A program made the position numbers and the translations under genes. Shown one piece after another: positions 32,863-42,316 of a stretch of DNA of 64,000 bases; the first letter of the stretch is position 1, and each line of letters opens with the position of its first letter. The notes under the pieces are model-generated. The model had not been told where the DNA came from. It searched no databases and was given only the letters and a program-made list of their open reading frames with translations. Source of the DNA: a virus; IMG/VR virus record IMGVR_UViG_3300047462_000154, positions 1 to 64,000 of that record; one strand, 5' to 3'.

Positions 32863-33135
32863 ATGTTTGTATTCACATTTCCAAAATTAATTTACTATAG
32901 TGATGTTTTTCATTTTTATGAAATCAATGAAAAACATGCACATGATAATTTCAGAATACTATTTGAAAAACAATATGAGTTTTTAAATGATAATGGCATC
33001 TATTATGAATTATTTACTAATGAAACCAAAGATGATAGAGATATTGTGCTCTTTTACAAATTAAGTATTGTAATATACGATGAAACAGAAGCCGTATTGT
33101 ACAAATTGATGTTTGGGGAAGACCATCAAAGATAA
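32863..33135 (+). CDS. Small protein of the local paralogous family
   Basis: The 90-residue protein starts directly after the preceding stop and ends VIYDETEAVLYKLMFGED, the family pattern. Its 3' end overlaps a convergent ART gene by ten bases. Confidence 0.45.
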   Translation: MFVFTFPKLIYYSDVFHFYEINEKHAHDNFRILFEKQYEFLNDNGIYYELFTNETKDDRDIVLFYKLSIVIYDETEAVLYKLMFGEDHQR

Positions 33136-33668
33136 GTCCATTTTCCGTTAATATCCATCATTGCAATATTTTCTTTATTAATTAAAAGTGGCACATCATG
33201 TTCGCAAATTATTTCACCTTCACGTCTTGCATATTTTAAATAATTCTGATTATCTTTTTTTGTTTGTGGTGGCAAATATTTGTAAATGCTTGCGATATCT
33301 AATATCATATTCAATTTGCTTGAAGGCATTTTAATAACAATACCACCATCAGAAAAATCTTCCGCAATATATGAATAATAAGTCCATGATGCTAATTTTG
33401 GCATTTTTAATATAATGGTTTCATTATTAAGAAGTTTTTCTTCCCATGCTTTATCAGAAGCATCCAATGCATTTGGCGAAATGCCTCTATAAAGCATGAT
33501 TGTATCTGTTCTAATAAATCGCATTGCTTCGTTTTTTACAGAAAGGATTTTCTGTTCAATTCGTTCTCTTGGAATTACCAATCCCCAACCTTTAATCCAA
33601 GATTTCGCTGCTGCTAAAAGTTTTGCTGAAGGAATTAAATTTTCTTGAATGATTTCATATAAACGCAT
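33126..33668 (-). CDS. R-S-E-type ADP-ribosyltransferase-like protein
   Basis: The 180-residue protein has the three marks of the R-S-E class. An arginine strand is in IMLYRGIS (about 60-67), an S-x-[ST] strand in KLASWTYYSYIAEDF (about 91-105), and an E-x-E near REGEIICEHD (about 151-160). This is the class of T4 Alt and ModA, which modify host RNA polymerase and other proteins. It begins MRLYEIIQEN, a leader-like peptide. It is a lone minus-strand gene at the edge of the plus-strand replication block. Confidence 0.65.
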   Translation of the reverse strand: MRLYEIIQENLIPSAKLLAAAKSWIKGWGLVIPRERIEQKILSVKNEAMRFIRTDTIMLYRGISPNALDASDKAWEEKLLNNETIILKMPKLASWTYYSYIAEDFSDGGIVIKMPSSKLNMILDIASIYKYLPPQTKKDNQNYLKYARREGEIICEHDVPLLINKENIAMMDINGKWTYL

Positions 33669-33746
33669 GAATATATTTATGTGAGGGCTTTATTATATAA
33701 ATTGAGATACTGCTTTCGTTAAAAGAACATTTGTTGTCGATTGTTT

Positions 33747-34130
33747 TTAATCCATTTTTTTGATTAATGTAACCTGACGTTTGCGAACACGTTTTGCAAT
33801 AGTTTCTTGTAATGAAACCATTGGTGGTCCACTAATTATTTCAAAATCTTTTCTTGAAAAATGTTTCAAACATATTCTAAATGGTCTAAATTTATCTTTT
33901 AAAAATATATTTATTGGAATTTGTCTGTTACTTCCCCACCACCATTCATCACCACATTTCAAAAATTCTTTTCTGGCAAGTCCTGCTGGAAGAACATCCA
34001 AAACATACATGGAAATCAATTGAGTATCACTGTTTTGAATTATTCCCAAATATTCTTTGTCAAGAAGTTTTGCGAATGTCAAAAACGGGAATTTTTCTAA
34101 TATTTCAATTATTTGTTGTGGATTCATCAA
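33747..34130 (-). CDS. Conserved-looking hypothetical protein
   Basis: The 127-residue protein includes DEWWWGSNRQIPINIFLKDK and ISGPPMVSLQETI, a pattern I have seen in phage hypothetical proteins. It ends with a very basic tail. It forms a pair with the gene upstream (gap of two bases). Confidence 0.5.
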   Translation of the reverse strand: MMNPQQIIEILEKFPFLTFAKLLDKEYLGIIQNSDTQLISMYVLDVLPAGLARKEFLKCGDEWWWGSNRQIPINIFLKDKFRPFRICLKHFSRKDFEIISGPPMVSLQETIAKRVRKRQVTLIKKMD

Positions 34131-34132
34131 TT

Positions 34133-34498
34133 CTATTTAGTTTTTTGAAAATCAGTATTTATCCTTTTCTCTTTAATTGGTTGATAATATTGCTTTGTTT
34201 TATATAATTTTACTATTTTTGTTGATTCAACATTAATTTTTGACGTTTTTGCCTTCAAAATATTGTTCAAAAACCTTTTGTAACCAGCGCGATAATATCT
34301 TGCATCAATAATAAAATCATCTTTTGCAAGCATTGTTGAACAAATTATTTCTAATTCATTCAATTCATCATGAGATAATTGAATTTTTGCAATTCTATCA
34401 TTTCTTACTGCTAAGATTTTTTTATGAATTTTATAACAAACAACATCAGGATTTTCATCCCAATGTTTTCGAATTGTTTCTGGAATGGTAATAATCAT
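34133..34498 (-). CDS. Hypothetical protein
   Basis: The start is uncertain: MIITIPETIRKHWDENPDVV at 34498 or four residues earlier at 34510. The product of about 121 residues is helical with a basic C-terminal 40 residues. No family is recognised. Confidence 0.45.
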   Translation of the reverse strand: MIITIPETIRKHWDENPDVVCYKIHKKILAVRNDRIAKIQLSHDELNELEIICSTMLAKDDFIIDARYYRAGYKRFLNNILKAKTSKINVESTKIVKLYKTKQYYQPIKEKRINTDFQKTK

Positions 34499-34550
34499 AA
34501 ACAATCTCATATCACATTCAAATCATTAGTCAACGGCAATAAATAACAAT

Positions 34551-35684
34551 ATGCCCTTAAATTTATTCAACACCCCCCAAGTTGTAATTTTAACAAGACC
34601 CGAAAGCGGAAACTTATCAGGACCAATTTTAATGAATTATACAATAAATCGCTCTAATTTTAAAATCGTTCAAGGAATAACAAACACCTTGGAAGTGTTT
34701 ATTCAAGATGTGGACCATCAAGTTTCAATGATTAACACTTCAGCCACAGGAAGCGCAACATTCACTGGCACAACAGGAACAGATGTGCCAGCAGGAACCA
34801 TTGTAAGCACGTCTGATGGCATGCAATTTACTACCCAAACAGACTTCCTTATTGGCACTACAACTGGTTCTGTGACCATCCAGGCAGTTTCTACTGGTCC
34901 ATTATCTTATTCATCTGGTTCTGTATTAACCACAACCATTTCAGGCGTCACAGCAACGCTTACATCAGCGATTTCTGGTGGAAATACAGCTACAATTAAT
35001 TTCAATGTTGTTGACCCAAAATATCAATCACAAGTTTATGCATCTTGTGAAGGAAATTATCCAAATCCATATGATAATAGTGTTTTGTTATTATCAAGAC
35101 AAATGGTTGTCAAAGATATTACTCGTTCATTATATACAGTAACTTTTTTACCATCTGATATTATCGACTGGGATATTGGGGATTATCAATATTCCGTAAC
35201 AATCACTAATTCTGATTCAACAATTACTATTTTATATACTGATTTAGATTATTCGCCATATGGTGTTTTAACTTTAACATATGGACCATTTCCAGTTCCA
35301 GCACCAGTGCAAACATTTGACCCAAGCACATGGAATATTTCAAATTATTTTTCTTATAGTTCACCATTGGTTGGTTCCGCACAATTTGGTTATCCGCAAG
35401 GTTCACAAACTTTTGTTTTTTATTGTACAAATTATACAGGTGTTGTGAACATATATGGAAGTTTAAGTTCAAATCCAAATCCTACACAAATGGAAGATTG
35501 GTTTATTATCACACAACCATATTTTACAAATGTAAATGGTCCACAACAAGTTACTGTTAATGGAAATTATTTGTGGTTAATGGTTCAATTACCAGTATTC
35601 CAAATTGGTTTTTATCCAAATATGCCAAATACTGTACCACCTTATGTGATGGGAAGTATTACGAGTGTTACATATAAAAATTAA
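34551..35684 (+). CDS. Virion structural protein with a baseplate-J-like insert
   Basis: The 377-residue protein is rich in S, T, G and N. Residues 65-145 contain TGTTGTDVPAGTIVSTSDGM, then VTIQAVSTG and a GSVLTTTISGVTATLTSA run, as in the beta repeat of baseplate J-like and Ig-like tail proteins. The C-terminal part resembles a receptor-binding or appendage domain. It is a stand-alone plus-strand gene. Tail or baseplate appendage is the best reading. Confidence 0.5.
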   Translation: MPLNLFNTPQVVILTRPESGNLSGPILMNYTINRSNFKIVQGITNTLEVFIQDVDHQVSMINTSATGSATFTGTTGTDVPAGTIVSTSDGMQFTTQTDFLIGTTTGSVTIQAVSTGPLSYSSGSVLTTTISGVTATLTSAISGGNTATINFNVVDPKYQSQVYASCEGNYPNPYDNSVLLLSRQMVVKDITRSLYTVTFLPSDIIDWDIGDYQYSVTITNSDSTITILYTDLDYSPYGVLTLTYGPFPVPAPVQTFDPSTWNISNYFSYSSPLVGSAQFGYPQGSQTFVFYCTNYTGVVNIYGSLSSNPNPTQMEDWFIITQPYFTNVNGPQQVTVNGNYLWLMVQLPVFQIGFYPNMPNTVPPYVMGSITSVTYKN

Positions 35685-35896
35685 CGAATAGCTAATTGCA
35701 CCTGTTCAGATGGATTTTTAATATGTTTGATTGCATATCCATTTTTTTTAACAGCAGCTAATCGCACTTGTTCAGATGGATTTTTAATAAATTCGATTGC
35801 ATTTCCGTTTTGTTTAACAAAGATTAATTGCATTTGTTCAGATGGATTTATTAAAATTTTGACTTTTACTTGTGTTTGATATATTTGGATAAACAT
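35681..35896 (-). CDS. Short repeat protein
   Basis: About 71 residues hold three copies of a 23-residue unit built on NPSEQ-V-x-LA-V-K-x-NG-x-AI-x-x-IK. The unit resembles DUF4116-like helical repeats seen in bacteria. It overlaps the ends of both neighbours, and its start (ATG 35896 or GTG 35902) overlaps a divergent gene. Function unknown. Confidence 0.5.
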   Translation of the reverse strand: MFIQIYQTQVKVKILINPSEQMQLIFVKQNGNAIEFIKNPSEQVRLAAVKKNGYAIKHIKNPSEQVQLAIR

Positions 35897-36299
35897 GAGC
35901 ACATATAAAATAAAAGTAAAAGAAACAGGAACTATTTTTTATTGTAAAAACGGTAAACCAATAAAAATTCTTCGATATAAAAATAAATTATTCCACCATG
36001 ATACATTGCCCGCAATAGAAAATTTTGAAGCATTTTCAAATGAAACAGAACCATCAAAATTTTGGTTTCAAAATGGACAACTTCATAGAATTGATGGTCC
36101 AGCAATTGAACATCCAAATGGTATGAAAGCTTGGTATAAATTTGGTAGATTACATCGTAATAATGGTCCTGCATTTATTCCAGCTACAGCAAATATTGCA
36201 TTGTATCTTTCTTTGCTGGCACTTTTAATTTCAAAAACAAAATTAGATATAAACGAAGAATATTATCTTCATGGCGAAAAACAAAGGAAATTCAAATGA
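35895..36299 (+). CDS. Protein with LHRxDGPA repeats
   Basis: The 134-residue protein has repeats WFQNGQLHRIDGPAIE and WYKFGRLHRNNGPAF, a MORN-like beta repeat common in phages, with a degenerate copy at the start. A hydrophobic segment (IALYLSLLALLI) follows. Its end overlaps the phosphoesterase start. Confidence 0.55.
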   Translation: MSTYKIKVKETGTIFYCKNGKPIKILRYKNKLFHHDTLPAIENFEAFSNETEPSKFWFQNGQLHRIDGPAIEHPNGMKAWYKFGRLHRNNGPAFIPATANIALYLSLLALLISKTKLDINEEYYLHGEKQRKFK

Positions 36300-36835
36300 T
36301 TTATTATTGTTCAGATATACATTTTTTTCATTCTTCTATCATTACATTTTGTAAAAGACCATTTACTTCTGTTCCTGAAATGAATGAAGCATTAATTAAT
36401 AATTGGAATTCAAAAATCACAAACAACAATGATACCGTTTATTTCCTTGGTGATTTTGCATTAGGTTCATACACACCATCTGATTTGAAAAATATTTTTG
36501 ATAGATTAAATGGTCAAAAAGTTTTGATATATGGGAATCACGACCATTCAGAAATTAAAAAACTTCCTTGGGTATCACAACATGATATTCTTATGGTTAA
36601 AGATTCTGGTTATAAAATCATGTTATGTCATTACCCAATGCGGTCATGGAACGGTTCATTTCATGGCACCTATCATTTCTTTGGGCATGAACATGGAAGA
36701 ATTCCAAATATTGAAAGAGCCGCCGATGTTGGCGTTGATTCATGGAATTTATTTCCAACAACATTTGTAGAAGTTAAAAACAGATTAGATGAAGAACAAT
36801 TGCAAAGATTTTCGGCAGCGGTGAATGGAAAATAA
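36296..36835 (+). CDS. Calcineurin-like metallophosphoesterase
   Basis: The 179-residue protein has all expected metal motifs: CSDIHFFH (D-x-H) at the start, FLGDFALG (GD), IYGNHDH (GNHD) and FFGHEHG (GHxH). These enzymes hydrolyse phosphodiesters or phosphomonoesters; the substrate is unknown. A second, frameshifted relative is at 25150. It overlaps the primase gene by 11 bases. Confidence 0.85.
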   Translation: MIYYCSDIHFFHSSIITFCKRPFTSVPEMNEALINNWNSKITNNNDTVYFLGDFALGSYTPSDLKNIFDRLNGQKVLIYGNHDHSEIKKLPWVSQHDILMVKDSGYKIMLCHYPMRSWNGSFHGTYHFFGHEHGRIPNIERAADVGVDSWNLFPTTFVEVKNRLDEEQLQRFSAAVNGK

Positions 36836-37850
36836 TCAAATATGGGATGCGATTGATTCAAGATTAATTGGAGCAAAAAGAGGAAGCAAAGGTTTTCTTC
36901 AAATAAATTGTCCGATGTGTCAAATGATGGGCACATCAAAAGACACAAGAAAACGTTGTGGAATAAAAAATAGTATTGATACTATTGGTATAAATTGTTT
37001 CAATTGTGGTTTCAAAACCAAATATACTGTTGGTGAACAATTGAGTAGAAAAATGCAAAGTTTTATGGAAGAACTTGGTATTGCATCTACTGAAGTAAGT
37101 CGATTGCAATATTGGGCATGGCAAATTTATAAACAAAATATTCCATCAAATATTGAATTTAAACCAAAATTCACTAAACCAATTTTTAAAAAATCATCTT
37201 TACCAGAAAATTCTATGAGTATTGCTGTTCTTGCACAAGAAAATTTTAAATATCCTAAATTTTTACAGGCTGCTAATTATGTTTTAGAAAGACAACATTC
37301 AGCAAATCCAAATAATTTATATTGGAGTCCAGAATATGAAGATTATATTATTATTCCATTACTTCAAAATGGAAATATTGTTGGATATACAGCAAGAGCA
37401 ACAATAGAAAATATTCCGAAATACAATAACATCAGTATTCCAAAAGATTTTTTGTTTAATTGTGATGTTATTGAAAAAACAGATAGAAAATATTTGATTA
37501 TTGTTGAAGGGATATTTGATGCTTTATCAATTGATGCTGTTTCTACAATGGGGGCAAGATTAAATAAATTTCAAATTGATTGGCTAAATAACTCACCATT
37601 AACTAAAATACTTGTGCCTGATAAAGATGATACTGGAAAACGCCAGATAGACATAGCAGTTGAAAATAATTGGTATGTTTCTTTACCAAGTGCTGGCGTG
37701 GATAGATTATGGCATCGAGATATAAAAGATGTTGATGATGCTGTAAAAAAATATGGTAAATTATGGACTGTTCATTCTATTTTAAAAAATAGAAAAAATA
37801 ATAAAATCGATATTGAATCCGATAAGGAATTAATATACCAAACTAATTAA
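36825..37850 (+). CDS. DNA primase (zinc ribbon + TOPRIM, gp61-like)
   Basis: The 341-residue protein has an N-terminal zinc-binding region (CPMC near 26, CFNC near 61). A TOPRIM domain includes YLIIVEGIFDAL (about 224-235), with the conserved Glu, and LVPDKDDTGK with the D-x-D-like acidic pair. This matches short phage primases that make RNA primers with the DnaB-type helicase encoded next. Confidence 0.85.
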   Translation: MENNQIWDAIDSRLIGAKRGSKGFLQINCPMCQMMGTSKDTRKRCGIKNSIDTIGINCFNCGFKTKYTVGEQLSRKMQSFMEELGIASTEVSRLQYWAWQIYKQNIPSNIEFKPKFTKPIFKKSSLPENSMSIAVLAQENFKYPKFLQAANYVLERQHSANPNNLYWSPEYEDYIIIPLLQNGNIVGYTARATIENIPKYNNISIPKDFLFNCDVIEKTDRKYLIIVEGIFDALSIDAVSTMGARLNKFQIDWLNNSPLTKILVPDKDDTGKRQIDIAVENNWYVSLPSAGVDRLWHRDIKDVDDAVKKYGKLWTVHSILKNRKNNKIDIESDKELIYQTN

Positions 37851-37859
37851 GAGAAATAA

Positions 37860-39227
37860 ATGAAAAATAATAATAAAAATATAGATGTAGAATTTAATGA
37901 AGACGTACAAAAAATATATTTGGAATGGTTTATCACAGAACCAAATATGTTTGCTTTATGCAGAAATATCATAAAGGTAGATTATTTTGATAATAATTTA
38001 CAAACCACTGCGCAATTCATCATTGATTATGCAAATGAAAATTCAACTTTGCCTTTACCAAATCAGATTAAAGCAAAAACTGGTGTTGAATTAAATAAAT
38101 TACCAGATGAATTAAAATCACATTCAATGTGGTTTATTAAGGAAATTGAAAAATTTTGTAGAACGAAAGCATTGGAATTAGCGGTATATTCTGGTGTTAA
38201 ATTAATCAATGAAAACAAAGGTGGAGAATTAGAAAAACGAATTAGAGATGCAATGTCAATCAGTCTTATGACTGATTTAGGAAGTAATTATTTTAAAGAT
38301 GATACGTTTTCTCGTTTAGAAAAAATGAAAGACAGGTCTGGTTTTATCAGCACTGGTTGGCATTCTCTTGATACAAAATTGTATGGTGGATTTACAAGGG
38401 GCGGCTTAAATGTGTTCGCTGGTGGTTCGGGTTCTGGCAAAAGTTTATTTTTACAAAATCTTGCAATAAATTGGGCAAGTTTTGGATATAATGTTGTTTA
38501 TTTTAGTTTAGAATTATCTGAATTATTAATTCAATTCAGATTAGATGCAATGGTTACGGAACAATCAACATCTGAAGTAATTAGAGATATCCCAAACGTT
38601 ACTGAAAAAATCAGAAAAATGGGACAAACTTCTGGTGATTTAATAATAAAACAAATGGGAAGTGGTACAACCATAAATGATTTTAGAGCATTTTTAAAAG
38701 AATATGAAATCAAAACAGGTAAACAATTTGATGCTATTGTTGTTGATTATTTGGATTTAATGCATCCTACAAATATCCAAATTAATCCAGGTGATTTATT
38801 TGTAAAGGACAAATACGTTGCTGAAGAATTGCGCGGCTTGATGCATGAATATGATGTTTTTGGCGCAACAGCATCGCAATTAAATCGAGGGTCCACGCAA
38901 AGTCAAGAGTTTGACCATAGCCATATTGCTGGTGGTATTTCAAAAATTAATACAGCAGATAACGTTTTTGGTATTTTTGCTCCAGATTCACTTAAAGATA
39001 AAGGCGAAATTGAATTGCAATTATTGAAAACAAGAAGTGCCGCTTCTTCTGGTCAAAAAATAAAATTGGCGTATGGAAGAGATACCATGAGAATTACAGA
39101 TAAAACAAATGGTAATGAAAACATAAAAACTGAATTAAAAAAAGAAATAAATTCAGCACCAAAAGAACAACCAAAGAAAAAATCTGCGATAGATTTAATT
39201 TCAGAAATGAAAAATAATTCAACTTGA
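37860..39227 (+). CDS. Replicative DNA helicase (DnaB/gp41-like)
   Basis: The 455-residue protein has a RecA core. Walker A is in GGSGSGKSLF (about 187-196), SLELSE is the H1a motif, IVVDYLDLM is Walker B, and ATASQLNR is the H3 motif. The N-terminal 150 residues are the expected helical primase-interaction region, and the last 60 are a charged tail. As a ring helicase it unwinds the fork and pairs with the primase encoded just upstream. AAGAGA precedes the ATG. Confidence 0.9.
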   Translation: MKNNNKNIDVEFNEDVQKIYLEWFITEPNMFALCRNIIKVDYFDNNLQTTAQFIIDYANENSTLPLPNQIKAKTGVELNKLPDELKSHSMWFIKEIEKFCRTKALELAVYSGVKLINENKGGELEKRIRDAMSISLMTDLGSNYFKDDTFSRLEKMKDRSGFISTGWHSLDTKLYGGFTRGGLNVFAGGSGSGKSLFLQNLAINWASFGYNVVYFSLELSELLIQFRLDAMVTEQSTSEVIRDIPNVTEKIRKMGQTSGDLIIKQMGSGTTINDFRAFLKEYEIKTGKQFDAIVVDYLDLMHPTNIQINPGDLFVKDKYVAEELRGLMHEYDVFGATASQLNRGSTQSQEFDHSHIAGGISKINTADNVFGIFAPDSLKDKGEIELQLLKTRSAASSGQKIKLAYGRDTMRITDKTNGNENIKTELKKEINSAPKEQPKKKSAIDLISEMKNNST

Positions 39228-39267
39228 ACAATACTTTATAAATAGTATAATTACTATTGGTGTTTTC

Positions 39268-39525
39268 ATGGACGAATTTGAACAAATGCGCTCTTTGATG
39301 AGATTAGTCGAAATATCCGACTATTCTCATCAAGATATCTATGAAACAGAAGAGGATAATACAATTCAAAATCCGCCAGATGTTATTGAAAAATTGAATT
39401 TATTGGTTACAAAATTACGTGACCATTATGAACCAGAAGAATCAGAAAAATCTGTTGGTGTTGAACTTGGTATGAATATGGCTGCTGATATGATTGAAAA
39501 TTTGATTAAAGAATTAAAAGGCTAA
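39268..39525 (+). CDS. Small acidic protein
   Basis: The 85-residue protein (MDEFEQMRSLMRLVEISDYS) is acidic and helical. It is followed at a four-base gap by another small helical protein and then by a large structural-type gene, so it may belong to the head group. No family is recognised. Confidence 0.5.
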   Translation: MDEFEQMRSLMRLVEISDYSHQDIYETEEDNTIQNPPDVIEKLNLLVTKLRDHYEPEESEKSVGVELGMNMAADMIENLIKELKG

Positions 39526-39529
39526 TAAA

Positions 39530-39790
39530 ATGACAGATAAAAAATTTACCAGTTTATTAACTGAATTGTCAGATTATGCGCCCAAAAAAGATAAAGACTT
39601 GTTCATTGAATCAAGAGCGCAACAAGTTATTGCATCTGCTGTTCATTTGTTGAAATTGATTAGAGAAAATTATGATGCAGAAACAGCAGAAGATTTAAGT
39701 AAGCGTCTTGTTCGTTCAATTTTGTCAGAAGATGAAGATAAGTTTCGTCGCAAAATTCGTGCTATTAAAGAAGGAAAATCTGATAAATGA
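39530..39790 (+). CDS. Small helical protein, possible head component
   Basis: The 86-residue protein contains FIESRAQQVIASAVHLLKLI and KFRRKIRAIKEG. It is coupled (ATGA) to the large gene downstream. The pattern recalls small core proteins near structural genes in T4-like phages, but I cannot confirm it. Confidence 0.5.
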   Translation: MTDKKFTSLLTELSDYAPKKDKDLFIESRAQQVIASAVHLLKLIRENYDAETAEDLSKRLVRSILSEDEDKFRRKIRAIKEGKSDK

Positions 39791-41160
39791 CAGATAAATT
39801 AAATGAATTTGATATTCCTGGTATTAGTCATATAAATGATTGGGTAAACAAACAAAAAGGTAAACAACAGGCAATTAATATTTCCAAAGTATTGATGAAA
39901 AAATACATGGAATATCTTGGAAGAAATAAATTAAAAGCTAATCCAGGAACAATTAAAAACTTCTTTGAAAGAACAGTAGAAGATGGTGAAGAATATGTTC
40001 AAGATGCAATGAAAGTTGCTGTTGATTTGGCAAAAGAAAAAGACCGTAAAAAATTAGACGCGCAAAGAAAACAAGAAGAAAAACAGCAACAAACTGCTAA
40101 ACCATCCTCACCGCCACAAAATCCTTCTGCATCTTCTGCTCAACCAAAACCAAATAATCCAAACCCAGGAAATCCACCAAATAATGGTGGTGGTGCTAAT
40201 CTTAATCCGCAACAATCATATGGCAAAACTCCATCTGGTAATTCAAGAGTTGAGCCATCTTTAAATAATCAAAGAACACAAGATTCAAAAACATTAACTA
40301 ATGATTTAGCGCATCCAAACCCCGCCAATTTAAAAAGAGATTTAACAGATTTACATGATTTATTATCTCAGGCAAATGCACAAGGTGGCGAAGAAAAACA
40401 ACAAGTTTTAAATTATTTGAGCACATTAAGAAATAACAAATTTCTTCAAAACAAATATCCACAATTTTCAAAAGCTATTCGCGGCGAAAGTACAAATCGA
40501 ATTGTTAATTTTGCAACTTTTCTTGTAGAATATGATTTGCGTTCTAAACATGCATTGAATGGTGCTTTGAATTTTCTTTATGAAGATGACCCTGTATATG
40601 GTTCATCACAACCACCACCATATAATTATCATCCACAACCAGCACCAGAGCCACAATCTAAACCAGAAGATTTAGATGCAGAAGAGAATTCCGCAAAAAA
40701 CAGAAATGATGAAATTAGAAAAAATAAAGAATTTCAAGATTTTTTAGATACTCAATTATCTAGAGGCGAAATCATGAAAATTCTTTATGCTGCTGCTACT
40801 GAAATGATTAATAGTGGTGATTTTTATTATGACCCGAATGAAAACAAGAAAAACCATAATGATTTTAGAGGAATATCAAATTCTCATAGAGGAAACACAA
40901 AACCCTCCAATCATAATGGAGGAAAACCAAATCATTATGCTGGAGAAGTAAAAATTGATAAATTTCGTTCATATCTTTCTAATTTATCAAAAGACGAAAA
41001 ACAAAATATACAATCAACTGACTATTTCAATGTAAAACAAGCAGTTAGGTATTCAGCAGATACAACAGTAGATGGTATTATTAGATATATTAAAAAAAAT
41101 AATTTAAAACCATTATCAGCTACGGCGATTCATTATCTGCACAAAAGCGAATTAGATTAA
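39787..41160 (+). CDS. Large low-complexity probable head-internal protein
   Basis: The 457-residue protein begins MTDKLNEFDIPGISHINDWV. A long stretch rich in P, N, Q and S (about 95-180) separates two helical regions, and VNFATFLVEYDLR (about 240) and RGEIMKILYAAATEMI (about 330) lie in the second half. There is no enzymatic motif. Position in the plus-strand structural block suggests a virion protein. Confidence 0.45.
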   Translation: MTDKLNEFDIPGISHINDWVNKQKGKQQAINISKVLMKKYMEYLGRNKLKANPGTIKNFFERTVEDGEEYVQDAMKVAVDLAKEKDRKKLDAQRKQEEKQQQTAKPSSPPQNPSASSAQPKPNNPNPGNPPNNGGGANLNPQQSYGKTPSGNSRVEPSLNNQRTQDSKTLTNDLAHPNPANLKRDLTDLHDLLSQANAQGGEEKQQVLNYLSTLRNNKFLQNKYPQFSKAIRGESTNRIVNFATFLVEYDLRSKHALNGALNFLYEDDPVYGSSQPPPYNYHPQPAPEPQSKPEDLDAEENSAKNRNDEIRKNKEFQDFLDTQLSRGEIMKILYAAATEMINSGDFYYDPNENKKNHNDFRGISNSHRGNTKPSNHNGGKPNHYAGEVKIDKFRSYLSNLSKDEKQNIQSTDYFNVKQAVRYSADTTVDGIIRYIKKNNLKPLSATAIHYLHKSELD

Positions 41161-41162
41161 TA

Positions 41163-41903
41163 ATGTTTGAGTTTATTGCAAATTTATCAGAAAGTTTGTT
41201 GTTTTCATCCAAAACAGCAGTTGAAAGTTATAAAGAAAAAGAATTAGCAGAAATTGCTTATCTTTCAATTATAACTTTGCGCATTCTTTTGTGGAGCGAT
41301 GAATTTAAAGATGTGGCTAAATCCTATTGTAAGAGAACCACACACGGCTCTGATTTTGAATCTTGGCGCACAGATGCCACAGATTTATATGCAGCCATGT
41401 ATGGGCTTGTAAACGATTCTGACCGCTATGAATTATGTTCCAAAAAAGTTTGGTTATGGTTGCATAAAGCATCACAAGGACATTTAAGTCACAACAAATC
41501 AGATGAGTTATTTGTTAAATTGGATTACTATTTTCATATCAATAACGAATCCATGCGCGCTGTTAGAAGATTGGCTATGGAATTCTATAAACTTAATAGA
41601 ACAGAACAAAAACTATGTATTACAAGATTAATTCAATTATTACGTCATAGAGCATTAAAATCAGAATTGTTCAAAGAATTAAAAGAATATGCATCAACTC
41701 ATAATTACGAAATCAAAGACGCAAATGACCCAGAAAATAAACCAAATATTCTAAAAGGGTTTCATGAAAACGCTTCTGCTGGTGCTACAAGTGCTGCATC
41801 GATTGCAAGCGTTGCTGGTGGTCTTGGGGCAGGGTTTGATAATGATTATTCAAAATCTGTATATGGAAAACAAAAACCAATTGTAATTAGAAGAAATCCA
41901 TGA
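41163..41903 (+). CDS. Conserved-looking phage protein, possible virion component
   Basis: The 246-residue protein begins MFEFIANLSESLLFSS, with a leader-like first ten residues (L-S-E then S). The middle is helical (WRTDATDLYAAMYGLVND). The end has an alanine- and glycine-rich region (SAASIASVAGGLGAGF). It overlaps the next gene by four bases. Confidence 0.45.
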   Translation: MFEFIANLSESLLFSSKTAVESYKEKELAEIAYLSIITLRILLWSDEFKDVAKSYCKRTTHGSDFESWRTDATDLYAAMYGLVNDSDRYELCSKKVWLWLHKASQGHLSHNKSDELFVKLDYYFHINNESMRAVRRLAMEFYKLNRTEQKLCITRLIQLLRHRALKSELFKELKEYASTHNYEIKDANDPENKPNILKGFHENASAGATSAASIASVAGGLGAGFDNDYSKSVYGKQKPIVIRRNP

Positions 41904-42316
41904 AATTATCTGATATATTAGAAAGCAAAATCATAACTGAATCATATAATGAACCATATAGTATTAAATTATATGAATATTCTACGGAAGCTACTGTTAG
42001 ATTTAATATGAATGATATCAAACAAGAAAAAGAAGATAATTTGAGAGAAAGTATTAATTTAATAAGAGATACATATAGAAATAAAAATATTGATGAAGAA
42101 ACAAGAAAACAAATATTTGAAATGATATCTGATGTTTATTATGATAGACAAGGAACAGTTGATAACAAGTATCAAGAAGATTTAAATAAAATTGCACATG
42201 CTTTTTATGTTCTTTTAGAAACAAAACTACAAGAATATATTGTTGTAAAAAACGAACATTTCAACATAAAACTGCAAGAATTGCAACAACAAATCAAAGA
42301 AAAATTTGGTGTTTAA
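41900..42316 (+). CDS. Helical protein with a packaging-type leader
   Basis: The 138-residue protein begins MKLSDILES, the clearest form of the leader (I-L-E then S). The rest is charged and helical, ending in a coiled coil (KLQELQQQIKEKF). It lies directly upstream of an ART gene with no gap, so the two may act together. Confidence 0.5.
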   Translation: MKLSDILESKIITESYNEPYSIKLYEYSTEATVRFNMNDIKQEKEDNLRESINLIRDTYRNKNIDEETRKQIFEMISDVYYDRQGTVDNKYQEDLNKIAHAFYVLLETKLQEYIVVKNEHFNIKLQELQQQIKEKFGV

